NCBI GenBank assembly: GCA_015657535.1
Contig: JADHZB010001588.1
Location: 1-19,387 of the forward strand
DNA: 19,387 nt
Reading direction: 5' to 3'
Source: Nephromyces sp. MM_2019
Lineage: Eukaryota; Apicomplexa; Aconoidasida; Nephromycida
In this document: piece by piece, positions 9,346 through 19,324 of the stretch
Layout: each line of letters opens with the position of its first letter
Numbering within the stretch: the stretch's first letter is position 1
Notes under the pieces: model-generated
The model's input: only the letters and a program-made list of their open reading frames with translations
Database searches by the model: none
What the model was told of the DNA's origin: nothing
Position numbers and translations under genes: made by a program

Positions 9346-10081
9346 TAAGAGTAGTAGGCAGCAGATATGATACACACAGCAGATGAACTTCAATAAGGAA
9401 GCAATACTTTTTAAAGGGGGAAACCGTTCGGTGGGATAGGGGGGTAAGGGAGGCTAAAGAAGGGGGGTACTCAATGGGAAGAAACACCTGTAAGGGGGTG
9501 TGTGCGCGTGTGTACTCATTGCAAAACCAGAGTTAGCCATAGGTTTTCAGCAAAACACATGCTTTAAAAATATCAAGGCAGATCGTAGACGCTTATGCAG
9601 GAGAAAAGACAGGCACACAGACGCATACACATACTCTGCGGGATACACACACAAAAATTAGGAAACCCACATACGCAAACACACGCATATACGTCTTCAT
9701 ATCGACGCTCACTTGGGCTCTTGTACATACACTCACTATACGCATCCAAAAGATATACTCCATTAAACAGTTAAGCACATACACAGCACAATCACAAAGG
9801 CATTCATGTACAAGCAAATACATACCCATGTACACACACAAGTTCATTTGCACACACACAAATTTGAGCACATGAAAAGGAGGATAAAAGGTGACTGACA
9901 CACACATTAAAGTGCACAAGAGCTCATGTACACACAACACACATATCTACCTACAACCATACATACATCATGACATATCCACATTCACACACAATCAAGG
10001 ACACATACGCACACACACATTGCTGTGCAGGTACGCAAACACAGACACACATACATACACACAAAATCATATCCTTTCACT

Positions 10082-13000
10082 CTAGTGAGTGCGCTTGTAA
10101 AGCTTCTGAAAGAAGTTCCCCAAGAGTTCTCTCAAATCAGCATGGTTGACGTTCTTAATCGAACTGCGCACACACACAAGGGAAAAGCAGAGGAGGGGGA
10201 GGTGTGTTAGCACGAAAGAATCAATGTACGTTCACCCGAATCGCAGCATCTTCATATAGAAACGCAGGCATTATGAAGTAGTGACGGAGTAATACGCATA
10301 CAGAGAGATATACACATAGATACATAGACACATGAAACACACACATAGAGAGGTACACACAGAGAACACACATAAATAGATACGCACATGCAACACATAA
10401 ACAGATACACACACAGAGATACCCTCACAGTCACAAGCAGACATGCAAATGAACAGGTACACACACACACACACACACAAACAAGTAGATTCACGCACGA
10501 AAAGGCATGCAGATTCATAAGAGTAATGCACAAGCTCTAACAAACCAACACAAAAACTAACACTAGAAGAAGCATAAAGCCTCCATATTCGAAAAAAACG
10601 CCTTTAATTGTATAAGGACACACTTTTTTATGCGCATCTAGACATGCAATCTCATAGATCTACATGCACACACACACACAAAGAGCATAAACACAAGGAG
10701 CACACACACAAAGAGCACATGTACACACCTCAATATCTCATCTTTCTTCATTTCTTCATAGTTTTTATAGACAACTTCCATGTTTAATTCTCTATATAAA
10801 TCTTTGACTGCTTCAATCTTCGCTTCATCATTAATACCGTAGCTTGACTTCAGGAGCTGACTTTGCTCGCTATTACATACCTTTAAAGCCTGAAGATTGA
10901 AAACAACACACACACATACATACAGTATGTGCAAGCCCAGAGAACTTATCACAAATAAAAAAAAAAACTGTGTGTGTACGCTCATATACACATGAAAAAC
11001 AGCGTTAAGAGTAAGAGCTTCAATTATAGGCTTTAACACCAACATGTAGACTAAAACAGAGCCAGCGAAGGATATAAAAAAAGGAAAATAAGGCACACAC
11101 AAATAGATGCACGCACACAAAGACACACAAAGACACACAGACACGCACACACAGACATACACAAATAGATGCACGCACACACAAACACGCATATGTACAG
11201 AAACACACGTACAGAAACACACGTACAGAAACACACGTACACACGTACAGAAACACACGTACACACGTACAGAAACACACGTACACACGTACACACGTAC
11301 ACACGTACACACGTACAGAAACACACGTACAGAAACACACGTACAGAAACACACGTACAGAAACACACGTACACACGTACACACGTACACACGTACATAC
11401 AGAAACACACGTACAGAAACACACCTGCAACAGCAGCCACGAACACTTGGCCTCCTGGATATCCGTGCCAATTTTACCCAACACCTCATGGGATCCAAAA
11501 CAGTCCAAATAGTCATCCTGGATCTGCACACACAAACTTAAAGCTTCCCTCTTAAAGCAGCAAACTAGAAGTTGCCTGTATCACACACATATAAATTGAT
11601 AGTCACACAAATACACAGAAATACCACATAGCTCGCCTTAGGCAGTTTTTGATACACCAATTCATGCTTTTCATACAAGAAGGTACTCACACACACATTC
11701 TGTGCCAAGGTAATACTAAGTGTGTGAGCTCAGCTGGTACTGCTCAATAAGCTCTTGAGCAGTGTAGAGTGCTAACAGTAGATACACATAAACCAAACAG
11801 CCTCTGTGACAAGTTACTGTACACGCCGAAAAGCTGCAGCAAGTGAGAGACTGTATGCGTCTCAAACTTCCAGCCAGTGAAGGCGTGTGCGTGTCTCAAA
11901 CCCCCAGTCATTTATAGCCCGTGTGTGTGGTTAAAATAAGCGTGGTATGTGCGTGTGTGCACCAAAAGTACATACCTGGAAATACTCCCCAAGAGACATG
12001 CTTACTTCCTTCACACGCTTGAATAACTCTCCATCTGTGATGCCAGATAATGTCATACCTGAAGGATGATAAAGTCTCACACACACAGTGTGTGTTGTAT
12101 GGTTTCAACTGAGATGCAACCAGTGACACTCACAACAAAGTAACAGCTTCTCTTCCATTACCATGTTCTAAGAAATAGCATTGAGTGTACGTGTGTGTGT
12201 GTGTGGTGCGAGTGTGTGTGCGTGTGTGGTGCGAGTGTGTGTGCGTGTGTGGTGCGTGTGCTGTGTGTGGTGTATATTGTGGGTGCAGTACCCGCGGTGC
12301 GCCTTTTTGCGTGATGCGTGTGTGGTCTGTCTTGTGTGTGGTGCGTCATGCGTGTGATGTGTCTTTTGTGTGGTGCGTGTGGTGGGCCGTGTGTGTGGTG
12401 TCATGTTAAATGCAAGCTGCGAAGCGTACATTCAACTTCCATAGGACAGTATGTCTACAGATAGCCGTCAAATGAGATGGAGATATTCCCAAAGAGAAAC
12501 CATGCCATACGCAGAAAGCTAATCGGTCACACACCAATACACACACACACACACACACACCTAAAGCAAGCGGCAAATAAAAGCTGTAATACGCAGTCTT
12601 CAATCGAATAGTATCATTATAACGATCTTCAGTGTATCTACTGAAGTCCATTGTAGTCGCATCAGGTGGTTGAACGTTCGTATCCAAGTACTGGCCTAAG
12701 ATAGTGTTGAAGGCAATATCTCCAAAGAGGCCGATGAGTAGGTTATAACTAGGCATAAACTGAAAGTATCTCGCCAATAACCTGATGAGAAAAGGGGGGT
12801 ACGTGCGTGTGAGAGTGTGTGTGGGAGTGCGTGTGCGTTGTTATTTGTGCATGTTTGTGGTGTGCTTGTGTCTGAGTGTGTTGGTGTCTGTGTGTCTCTC
12901 CTTCTGTATCTCTGTGTGTATCTCTCAATGTGTTTATATCTCTGTGTGTGTGCATCATTCATTCTTTATAGGTATACATATATGTCTCTCCCTGTGTCTC

Positions 13001-14797
13001 TCTCTGCGTGTATTTGTGTGTGTCTTAGTGTATTCTGAAAACACGTTAAAGCTTTACAACCAAGCACAAGAAAGCAAATTCCTCCCAATAAAGAAGCAGT
13101 GTACGTACACTCAACCCTCCCACCATACATAAACATCACTTACTTCATTACTAACACATGAAGGAAAAGACTATCGTTTATAGCATTCGGAACCTTCACA
13201 TCTGGTAATCTATACCTGCGAACACACAATAAGAGGACTGATGACATATGGCACACACACATACACGCACTGGGAGAAATACAAGTATGAGCATGCAATT
13301 TTTCATATGGACGTAAGAAAGCTACACGCACAGTAAAGATGGTAAACACACATCAGATGACACACACATTATCACATACAAAAACACGTACCACGATACG
13401 CACAGGCCCAAAACGCATACTATTAAACCAACACACACCAGTAAATCACACACACACACCAACACATACCAGTACACACACCAACAAACTAAAAACACAC
13501 CAAAATCACCTACACACACACACTTACATCTCCAAAACCCACACACATACATACCAGCAAGGCTGCCCTCTTCTAGTGTAGCTGTTATCCATAACATCAT
13601 CAGCCACTAGGAAGAACGCCTGCATAATCTCCACACACCAGCAAAGAACTGCCGAGTGCTTCCAAGTCTTCGCATCTAACACATCATCTTCATATAGAGC
13701 TTGAGTTGTTAGCATAACAGAGAGACCTCTGTTTAGCTTTCCACCTGCAAATATGTGTGTGAAGCAAAGTATCACAAAGCCATGTTCAGATACGTTAAGG
13801 GTTAAGTAAAAAACAAAATTACACACACGCAGTGGTACCTGCACACGCACATTGATAGCCACGCACACACAAGTGCACTGTTAGCCACGCAACCATACAT
13901 GAACAGACAGCCACACACAAACAGATAAACACACGCTTTTACACATCTCTGGGTAGTTTCAAGATTCACACATTTCACCGCAAGCACGAAGCAACTTGCA
14001 CACACATATCTATGCGCAATCTCAAGATTCACAGACATTTTATCACAACCAAAGGAGCATCTAAAAAAAAACGCACACACACAAGCAATAAAGATCCCTC
14101 ACATCAAACCATCGACATACAGACACACACACACACACAAGGATGAGCACTATAGACACTTCATCTTTCGCACACACAATACTTCCAGCTTCTCACCTAA
14201 GACGTTATAAGTTACGCACTTCTTAAAGTGAGCGATGATGTCTATGGCTGACGAAGAAGATAAGTCCAAGCACTTAACATCTTCGAGCACCTCATCTGTA
14301 ATCGCTATTAGCGTCTGAAATAGACACACACACACGCAGATAAACACAAAAATAGAGAGATACATGCACACACAGAGATACACACATATACAGAGATACA
14401 TACACAGACATTCAGAGATACATACATACATAGGGACATACACAAAAAAGAGTGAAAAGCGCAAACAAAGGTAAACACATCAGTACTTAGGGATGCACAT
14501 ACACACACACACACTTCCACCCTCGCCCAGATACATACACACACAGAATCCAAGCCTAAACTTTCTCGATATCACCAAATAAACCTCCAAATTTTTTCAG
14601 ACAATCAAAATATTCTCCATCCATAATGAAAGCTTTCCACTCGTCACACATACACAAGAGAAGAAGCGGCACACACACCCAACAGTCTTATGTATATACA
14701 CTCAAAGAGGAAAGATGTATAGCGTCTTTCTCATCCTCACCTTCTGTAGAGCAACGAGCTCTACTTCCGACAGTGAAAAAGTTAAATTCTTCACCAT
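10082..14797 (-). CDS. FPPS: Farnesyl diphosphate synthase (complete, ten exons)
   Basis: Condenses IPP with DMAPP and then GPP to make farnesyl diphosphate for sterol, dolichol, ubiquinone and prenylation pathways. Exons in transcript order: 14797-14741, 14639-14562, 14314-14197, 13744-13555, 13215-13144, 12781-12561, 12058-11976, 11523-11425, 10889-10729, 10163-10082. They sum to 1161 nt, 386 residues plus TAG, with every phase agreeing. Motifs: YNVLGGKLNRG (substrate binding, about 81-91); first Asp-rich motif DDVMD (133-137) followed by NSYTRRG; GQYLDT (201); [13 protein letters not shown] (233-245); second Asp-rich motif QDDYLD (275-280); [14 protein letters not shown] (289-302); C-terminus [10 protein letters not shown] with the basic tail typical of the family. 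Phe128-Phe129 lie five and four residues before the first motif, the usual arrangement for a C15 product. Length is slightly above the usual 340-370 because of the N-terminus. The first two exons are the weakest; another ATG (14624) could start translation, and an upstream targeting exon is possible. Confidence 0.93.
10223..10309. repeat. Dispersed module, copy B
   Basis: Matches the module at 516-593 in block order: TGTACGTTCACCC (10225-10237), AAACGC, the exact 14-mer GCATTATGAAGTAG (10268-10281) and CAGAGAGA (about 10301). It sits in the last intron of FPPS, in the same orientation relative to transcription as copy A. Confidence 0.6.
11195..11424. repeat. Minisatellite of 14-bp and 8-bp units abutting an FPPS splice donor
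   Basis: About 230 bases built from only two units, GTACAGAAACACAC (14 bp) and GTACACAC (8 bp), in irregular order. On the coding (minus) strand the first unit starts exactly at the intron donor after exon 8 (CAG|GTGTGTTTCTGTAC), so the donor is the first letters of the repeat. It generates long Cys/Val- and Thr/His-rich artefact frames on both strands. Confidence 0.9.
12198..12256. repeat. 23-bp tandem repeat (GTGTGGTGCGAGTGTGTGTGC)
   Basis: GTGTGGTGCG recurs at a 23-bp period, three copies, the last diverging. It lies within FPPS intron 12560-12059, in a GT-rich stretch of the plus strand that continues degenerately to about 12410. Confidence 0.75.
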
Positions 14798-15159
14798 TTC
14801 CAGCCTATAATAAGCAAATTGGCAGTTTAACTGCGTCAAAACACAAGAAATTTGACACACACAGCAGAAGAGAGAAACAAAGAGATTCGCACACACACAC
14901 AAGTACGGCAGATGCAAAAATATACACACACACACGAAGAACGCACATAAACACATGCGAAATGCACAAACAGGAGTTTGAAGATACTTTGAAACACACA
15001 CCCAGCCGCGCTTTGAGGTACCTTCAAACACACACGCACTTAGGCATTTTGGGGTACCTTCAAGCGCACGCATACACATGCTTGAACTTGCTCTCAAACA
15101 CACACCCCCCACACTCACTACCCATACACACACACCCACAACTTCCCCCCATTCAACGA

Positions 15160-15540
15160 GGCGGAAGTACGCACTACATCCTCCACCTCCTCTTTAAAAA
15201 GAAAAAACATCAAAAAAGGCAAATTTATGTGACTTCAAAGATGTTTTCAAGAAATTTCTGTGCAAATTCAAACAAAAATACATACACATCCCCACGAGAA
15301 GATAGAAAATATCTTCACCTCCTTTATTTGAGCCGGAAAGCTACTTTTCTTCACTATGAAAGTGTATATATACGTGGAATACGCGTTTTTACGAAGAAAA
15401 AAAATTCATCAGTCTAAGAAGACGGATGTAACGTGTATGAGGTGGAAGAAAAAGTATCAAAATTCGCTATTTGAAGCAGTAAACAGTAGCTAAAGATTTT
15501 GGGAGAAACTTTTCTTTGATTTGCTTTGATTACATTCTTT
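15160..15540. promoter_or_regulatory. AT-richer, repeat-free block upstream of FPPS
   Basis: About 380 bases nearly free of CA/GT repeats, with A/T-rich runs and a GTATATATAC element (about 15363-15372). Its composition resembles the 5150-5460 block upstream of the NOP4-like gene. Repeat polarity flips across it: CA on the plus strand to the left, GT to the right. I infer a promoter region, possibly bidirectional. No defined element or start site can be identified by eye. Confidence 0.35.
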
Positions 15541-15562
15541 GGGGTATGTGTGCGCGAGTTTG

Positions 15563-15645
15563 GTGTGTGTGCGGTGGGTACCCGCTCTGTGAAGGCATGG
15601 AGTGTGTGTGTGCGGTGGGTACCCGTTCTGTGAAGGCATGGAGTG
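15563..15645. repeat. 41-bp tandem duplication containing GGGTACCCG
   Basis: Two nearly identical 41-bp units: GTGTGCGGTGGGTACCCG, then CTCTGTGAAGGCATGG or TTCTGTGAAGGCATGG. One substitution (C/T) separates the cores, suggesting a recent duplication. Confidence 0.85.
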
Positions 15646-16110
15646 TGTGTGCGCGGGTTTTGTACGTGGGTTGGTATGCGTGGATTATGTGTGCGCGTCC
15701 TAGTGCGTGTGTGTGTGTGTGTGTGTTGGTGTGCGTGTATGGGTTGTGTGGGTGGGTCGTTACCGCTGTGTTGGAGTGTGAGTCTGGACATGTCACCGCG
15801 TGGGTGTATGCGCGTGTTGGTTGGGAAGCTAGGATAAGCGGCTGAGTGTGTAGGTCCGTGTGTGTGTGACGGCATGTATGCATGAAGATGCGTGTGTTTG
15901 AACGTGCGTTTGTTTGTGCATGTGTACTTGCCACCTTCTTATATGAGCTTATTCGCTTGGTTATACACCTCAGCGTGTGTGTGTATGTACACTCATTGTC
16001 TTGTGCTTGCCAGTACCGGTATACCGGCGTGGGTGCGTGTGTGTGTGCATACCTTGTAGACTTCTGCAAGTACTACATGTGAGTAAATAGGTGTGCCTGT
16101 GTGCTTGCAG

Positions 16111-16746
16111 GCTTCAGCTAGTGCAGCTCAGATAGATGAAGCTTATGTGTGTGTGGGTTAAGTCTGGGTTCCCACATCTTTTCGGCTTCAGGCTACTAGT
16201 GCTCACGACATTGGGGACAGCTGCAAACTCTATTGAGCCTGTATCAAGAAGGAGTCATTACTGCGTGTATGTACGTGCGTCTTGTAAGCTTGCAGGCGTG
16301 TGCGGGTGTATGTGTGTGTGTGCGAGCATGTGTGTGGTGTGCGGAGGTATGCATGGAAGGCATTGCAGGCTCTTTCACTGTCATAAAGCAGCAGCGATAT
16401 GCTTCCTCTTCTTCAACAGCTACCTTCTAAAAATGTGCTTTGCGAAGCTTTTAAGTTCTTTAATACCTCAGAAAAACTTCTACGCGGAGTCACACACACA
16501 AGACGCACATGCACATCATAAGCGTGTTAAACACATTGCACCCACACACCCACTATACACTATACGCCCACTATATACCACACACACACATACACACACG
16601 GTATCGCAGCTCACGAAAGACAAGACTTTGCTCAGAACCCTCAATGGAATACTCTATCAAAATTTTTAATAAACGTCATCATCCTTGGAATGCAACACAG
16701 CCACACGCATATGTGTGTGCGTGCATAGGTGAGCGTGTGTAGGGGG

Positions 16747-16787
<41 letters not shown>

Positions 16788-17113
16788 TATGTGCATCAGC
16801 GGGAGCATTTGTGTATGTACGTACGTGCGAGTATGTAGGTGTAGGTGTTTGAGTGTGCGTGTGCATGCATGTTTCAGCGCGAGTCTTTGTGTGTGTGCGT
16901 GTGCATGCATGTTTCAGCGCGAGTCTTTGTGTGTTTGTGTGTGTGTGCGTGCGTGAGTGCGTGTGCATGCATATTTCAGTGTGAGTTTTTGCGCGTGTGT
17001 CAGTGTGTGTATTCCTTTATTTGTATGATCTCCAGTTGCAAGAGATACCGAAGTGTTTAGCACGAGCCCCAATACTTAGTAGAGGCAAATATTTGGATAT
17101 TCACGATTTATAG
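16111..17113 (+). CDS. Possible plus-strand gene, C-terminal exons, unknown product
   Basis: Unrecognised and only partly modelled. Best-supported piece: a terminal exon 17036-17113 after a pyrimidine-rich acceptor (GATCTCCAG), reading LQEIPKCLARAPILSR then GKYLDIHDL and TAG, with AATAAA at 17116. Upstream candidates: 16610 to about 16716 (HERQDFAQNPQWNTLSKF, LINVIILGMQHSHTHMC) after GTATCGCAG and ending in GTGTG; 16192-16283 (LLVLTTLGTAANSIEPVSRR) ending T|GTAAGC; 16111-16148 (ASASAAQIDEAY) after GTGCTTGCAG and ending in a GT run. These join in frame if donors are taken at suitable registers of the GT runs, and the introns are GT-rich in the sense direction as in the secure genes. The strand is not certain: minus-strand frames over 16410-16680 (SFSEVLKNLKASQSTFLEGS) are also open. 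Confidence 0.3.
16861..16985. repeat. 40-bp tandem repeat (GTGCATGCATGTTTCAGCGC)
   Basis: GTGCATGCATGTTTCAGCGC followed by GAGTCTTTG occurs at 16861 and 16901 (period 40), with a diverged third copy near 16963. It lies within a GT-rich stretch that may be an intron of the proposed plus-strand gene. Each unit includes the palindromic TGCATGCA and a TTTCAG that resembles an acceptor. Confidence 0.8.
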
Positions 17114-17115
17114 CT

Positions 17116-17121
17116 AATAAA
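17116..17121 (+). terminator. Candidate poly(A) signal AATAAA
   Basis: AATAAA two bases after the TAG of the proposed plus-strand terminal exon. Transcription here would converge on ATCase, whose minus-strand stop is at 17611. Confidence 0.3.
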
Positions 17122-17610
17122 GAATACCAGCACACACACCAATTCCATACACACACCATGCGTACACATTAATGCACGCACAATTTCAGGCACACATGAC
17201 ATCATAAACGCGCGCTCATCAAAACACCCCTTAATACGCACCTTCAGACAGACACACATTCATTCAGTTCTTCAAACACAGAGGCAATTTTATGTGTGCA
17301 AGATATGACACATACAATTTCAACCACCTTCACACGCTGTGCAGACGCATGCACACACCTTCATACAGACCCTACACACACACACACACACCCACCTTCA
17401 TGTAGATCTTAATATACACGCAACTCATACAGATCCTCACATACACACGCCTTCATACAGGTTCTCACAGGTGCATACCTTCATACAAACCCACACATAC
17501 ACCTTCATGCACACCTAAACACACAGCCAAACACACACACCTTTATACAGCCTTGCTAAACATACACCTTCATAGAGACCCTCACACACCTTCACACACA
17601 AAATCTGCTA
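17122..17610. repeat. CA-rich spacer with ACCTTCATACAG minisatellite downstream of ATCase
   Basis: No gene is seen. From about 17336 to 17600 a degenerate unit with core ACCTTCATACAGACCCTCAC recurs eight or more times at irregular spacing of about 25-45 bases, separated by CA runs. It begins right after the ATCase stop in the minus direction, so it would be the 3' UTR or the downstream flank of that gene. Confidence 0.6.
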
Positions 17611-18799
17611 CTATACATACTCCCGGGAATCAGCAAGGTCAGGCATCATATCAACAAAATCCACACACAGTAGGCCCAGCAATGCCATCCTCACAAACAC
17701 TCCATTCTCAGCCTGCTGAAAGTATGCTGCTCTCTCATCCCCATCCACGTCCTCTGCTATCTCACTCAAACGAGGAAGAGGGTGTAACACCTAAAAATAG
17801 GGTATTGACGGGTGCAAAACACAGTCTAGGCATAATAGAGAGCGTATTCGCTTTCATAAGGAAGAAAGCTTAAAAGGGTGAGCCACACACACAGAGAGGG
17901 TTAGCAACAGACACACACGCACCAGGAAGGGGTAGGCACACACACAAGCACAAATAAAGAAAAGGCACACGCACACATACACAGTAAGCTAGGAACATAA
18001 ACACACTCACACCAAAAGTGTATCTAACCACTCATAAAACAGAATTACGCCATTTCAAGCACACACAAACACACACCAGCATATCTATCAACCCTAATCC
18101 ACACCTTCAATGAGCTCTTTGCGTGCTTATCCAGAATAGCCTTGTCAATCCTATAGTATTGCCTAGCCTCTGAAGTACCTGAGGCTTCCTCCTTAGTAGC
18201 TTCTACCCTCTCATGCTGGCGTCTAGTCATGTAGAGGACGTCGCTAGTCTCTAGAGCCGTGGAGAGCTTGTTGAGGATCTTGGGAGGTTTAATGGATTCT
18301 CTACCCTAAAAAGCAGGGGTCAAAGGAAGTGCATGTGTGTGGGAAGGGGAGGGAGGTGTGGGGGTGCGTGGGGGGGTGGTGTGTGGGAGTTTTTTGGGTT
18401 GAGCAAGCGATCTTGACAGTGGAGGGGCTAAAATGTGTGTGTGGACTGAGTGTGTGCCATTTGCATTGTAGAGTCTCACATCTGTGCGTGCGAGGGAATA
18501 GGCACCGAAGGTACGCAGGTAGCTGTTAAAGGGTACTTTAGAGAGTAGCGCAGAGAGCTGTGTGTGTGAGAGGGAAAATCGCTGCAGAGCACAATGATGT
18601 TAGCCACATGAAGCACGCATGTAAAGAGAAGAAGTACCCAATGTATAAACAGCACACAAGCGGTGAACTCAAACCTTCTCAACCTAGGCAAAAAAAAAAC
18701 ACACACACGCACAAATACCTTCACACACTGTACATATGTCACACACATACCACACATGCATCACACACACATACCAACCCATCACACATACTACCTCAT

Positions 18800-18831
<32 letters not shown>

Positions 18832-19056
18832 CCACCTCATCATATAAACACCACCGCGCCACATACACATATATACGCACTCACACACCATAGCAGCAGC
18901 ATTTTTACTGATTTCTTGATATAAAGCCTCAGGAAGAGATAAGTCTTCAAACGGAAGAAACTGAAGATTCACATTGTAGCGACTGAGCAGCTTCGCCAGT
19001 GAATGAACAGTACGGCCATTCTTCAGATCTCCAACAAAGGTTACTACTAGGGGGGT
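17611..19056 (-). CDS. PYRB: Aspartate carbamoyltransferase, C-terminal exons (5'-truncated by window edge)
   Basis: Second step of de novo pyrimidine synthesis: carbamoyl phosphate plus aspartate to carbamoyl aspartate. Three exons: 19056-18889, 18305-18105 and 17790-17611, all phase 0, giving 182 residues and TAG. They cover the aspartate-binding half. Exon 1 has [20 protein letters not shown]. Exon 2 has [13 protein letters not shown], the conserved loop region equivalent to VLYxTRxQ(K/R)ER. Exon 3 has [11 protein letters not shown] (HPLPR substrate-binding motif), then [20 protein letters not shown]. The carbamoyl-phosphate STRTR motif belongs to the N-terminal half and lies beyond the right edge. 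The stop after a short tail ([13 protein letters not shown]) shows no downstream fusion partner. In animal CAD and fungal Ura2, ATCase is also the last domain, so an N-terminal fusion cannot be excluded from this window alone. The stretch 18690-18885 between exons 1 and 2 is CA-rich intron. Confidence 0.93.
18796..18833. repeat. (CA)n microsatellite in ATCase intron
   Basis: A CA dinucleotide run of about 25 bases followed by imperfect CA, inside the intron between ATCase exons 19056-18889 and 18305-18105. Confidence 0.9.
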
Positions 19057-19324
19057 CTAGAAGAGACATTAACACTCATACGCTTATCACAGAGAGGGAG
19101 AGGGGAAGAGCAAGGAGCGACACAAACACATACTTTTGGTGAGAAAATCACTCACACACAAAAAAACGCACTTTGTACTGTAGAAACACAAAAATATCGC
19201 ACTTATCACACACAGGTAGACGGACACACCATACACTGCGGAAACACACGGAGGTGCACACGAAAACTCGCGTAGTCACACATTCACATGTTCATAAAAA
19301 CATGTAGAGACCCACACTCACACA

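Larger units (their letters stand above)
8054..10081. other. Repeat-rich intergenic region downstream of FPPS
   Basis: About 2 kb between the FPPS stop and the next candidate gene. It holds CA-rich minisatellites (8451-8595), a fairly repeat-poor 8880-9170 segment open on both strands, an 80-bp tandem (9171-9345) and CA-rich sequence (9600-10080). In 8880-9170 the plus strand gives an 80-codon frame from 8923 (containing AAYESEIALYNGCVLNSK) and the minus strand a hydrophobic frame whose stop overlaps AATAAA near 8884. Neither is recognised. No clear poly(A) signal for FPPS was found close to its stop. Confidence 0.4.
14798..16110. other. FPPS 5' flank and beginning of GT-rich block
   Basis: 14798-15160 is CA-rich on the plus strand and may hold 5' UTR introns of FPPS; minus-strand acceptor-like sites (TTGACGCAG near 14840, TTATTATAG near 14810) just precede the proposed ATG. 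15160-15540 is the AT-richer block described separately. 15545-16110 is GT-rich on the plus strand, with a 41-bp duplication (15563-15645), a GTGTATGTACAC palindrome (15981) and the palindrome CCGGTATACCGG (16016-16027). A plus-strand open segment near 15925-15970 (LYELIRLVIHLS) runs into GTGTGTGTG. I cannot confirm an exon. Confidence 0.4.

Noticed and set aside
8451..11424. Repeat arrays considered as CRISPR
   Set aside because: Units are low-complexity, lack unique spacers of constant length, lie in introns or spacers of eukaryotic genes, and no cas genes are present.
10638..11531. Long minus-strand Cys/Val-rich frame (297 codons) and overlapping Thr/His frames on the plus strand
   Set aside because: Most of it is translation of the GTAC/ACAC minisatellite and of CA runs. 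Only two short parts (11523-11425 and 10889-10729) are genuine FPPS exons.
12134..12167. Possible 34-base FPPS exon with donor GTGAGT
   Set aside because: It would put the next exon out of frame, and skipping it aligns LPLALG-MTLSG with the family at the correct length.
14626..15417. Plus-strand frame of 263 codons
   Set aside because: It is antisense to the first FPPS exons and otherwise Thr/His-rich CA repeat; no family resemblance, and FPPS on the opposite strand explains the conserved part.
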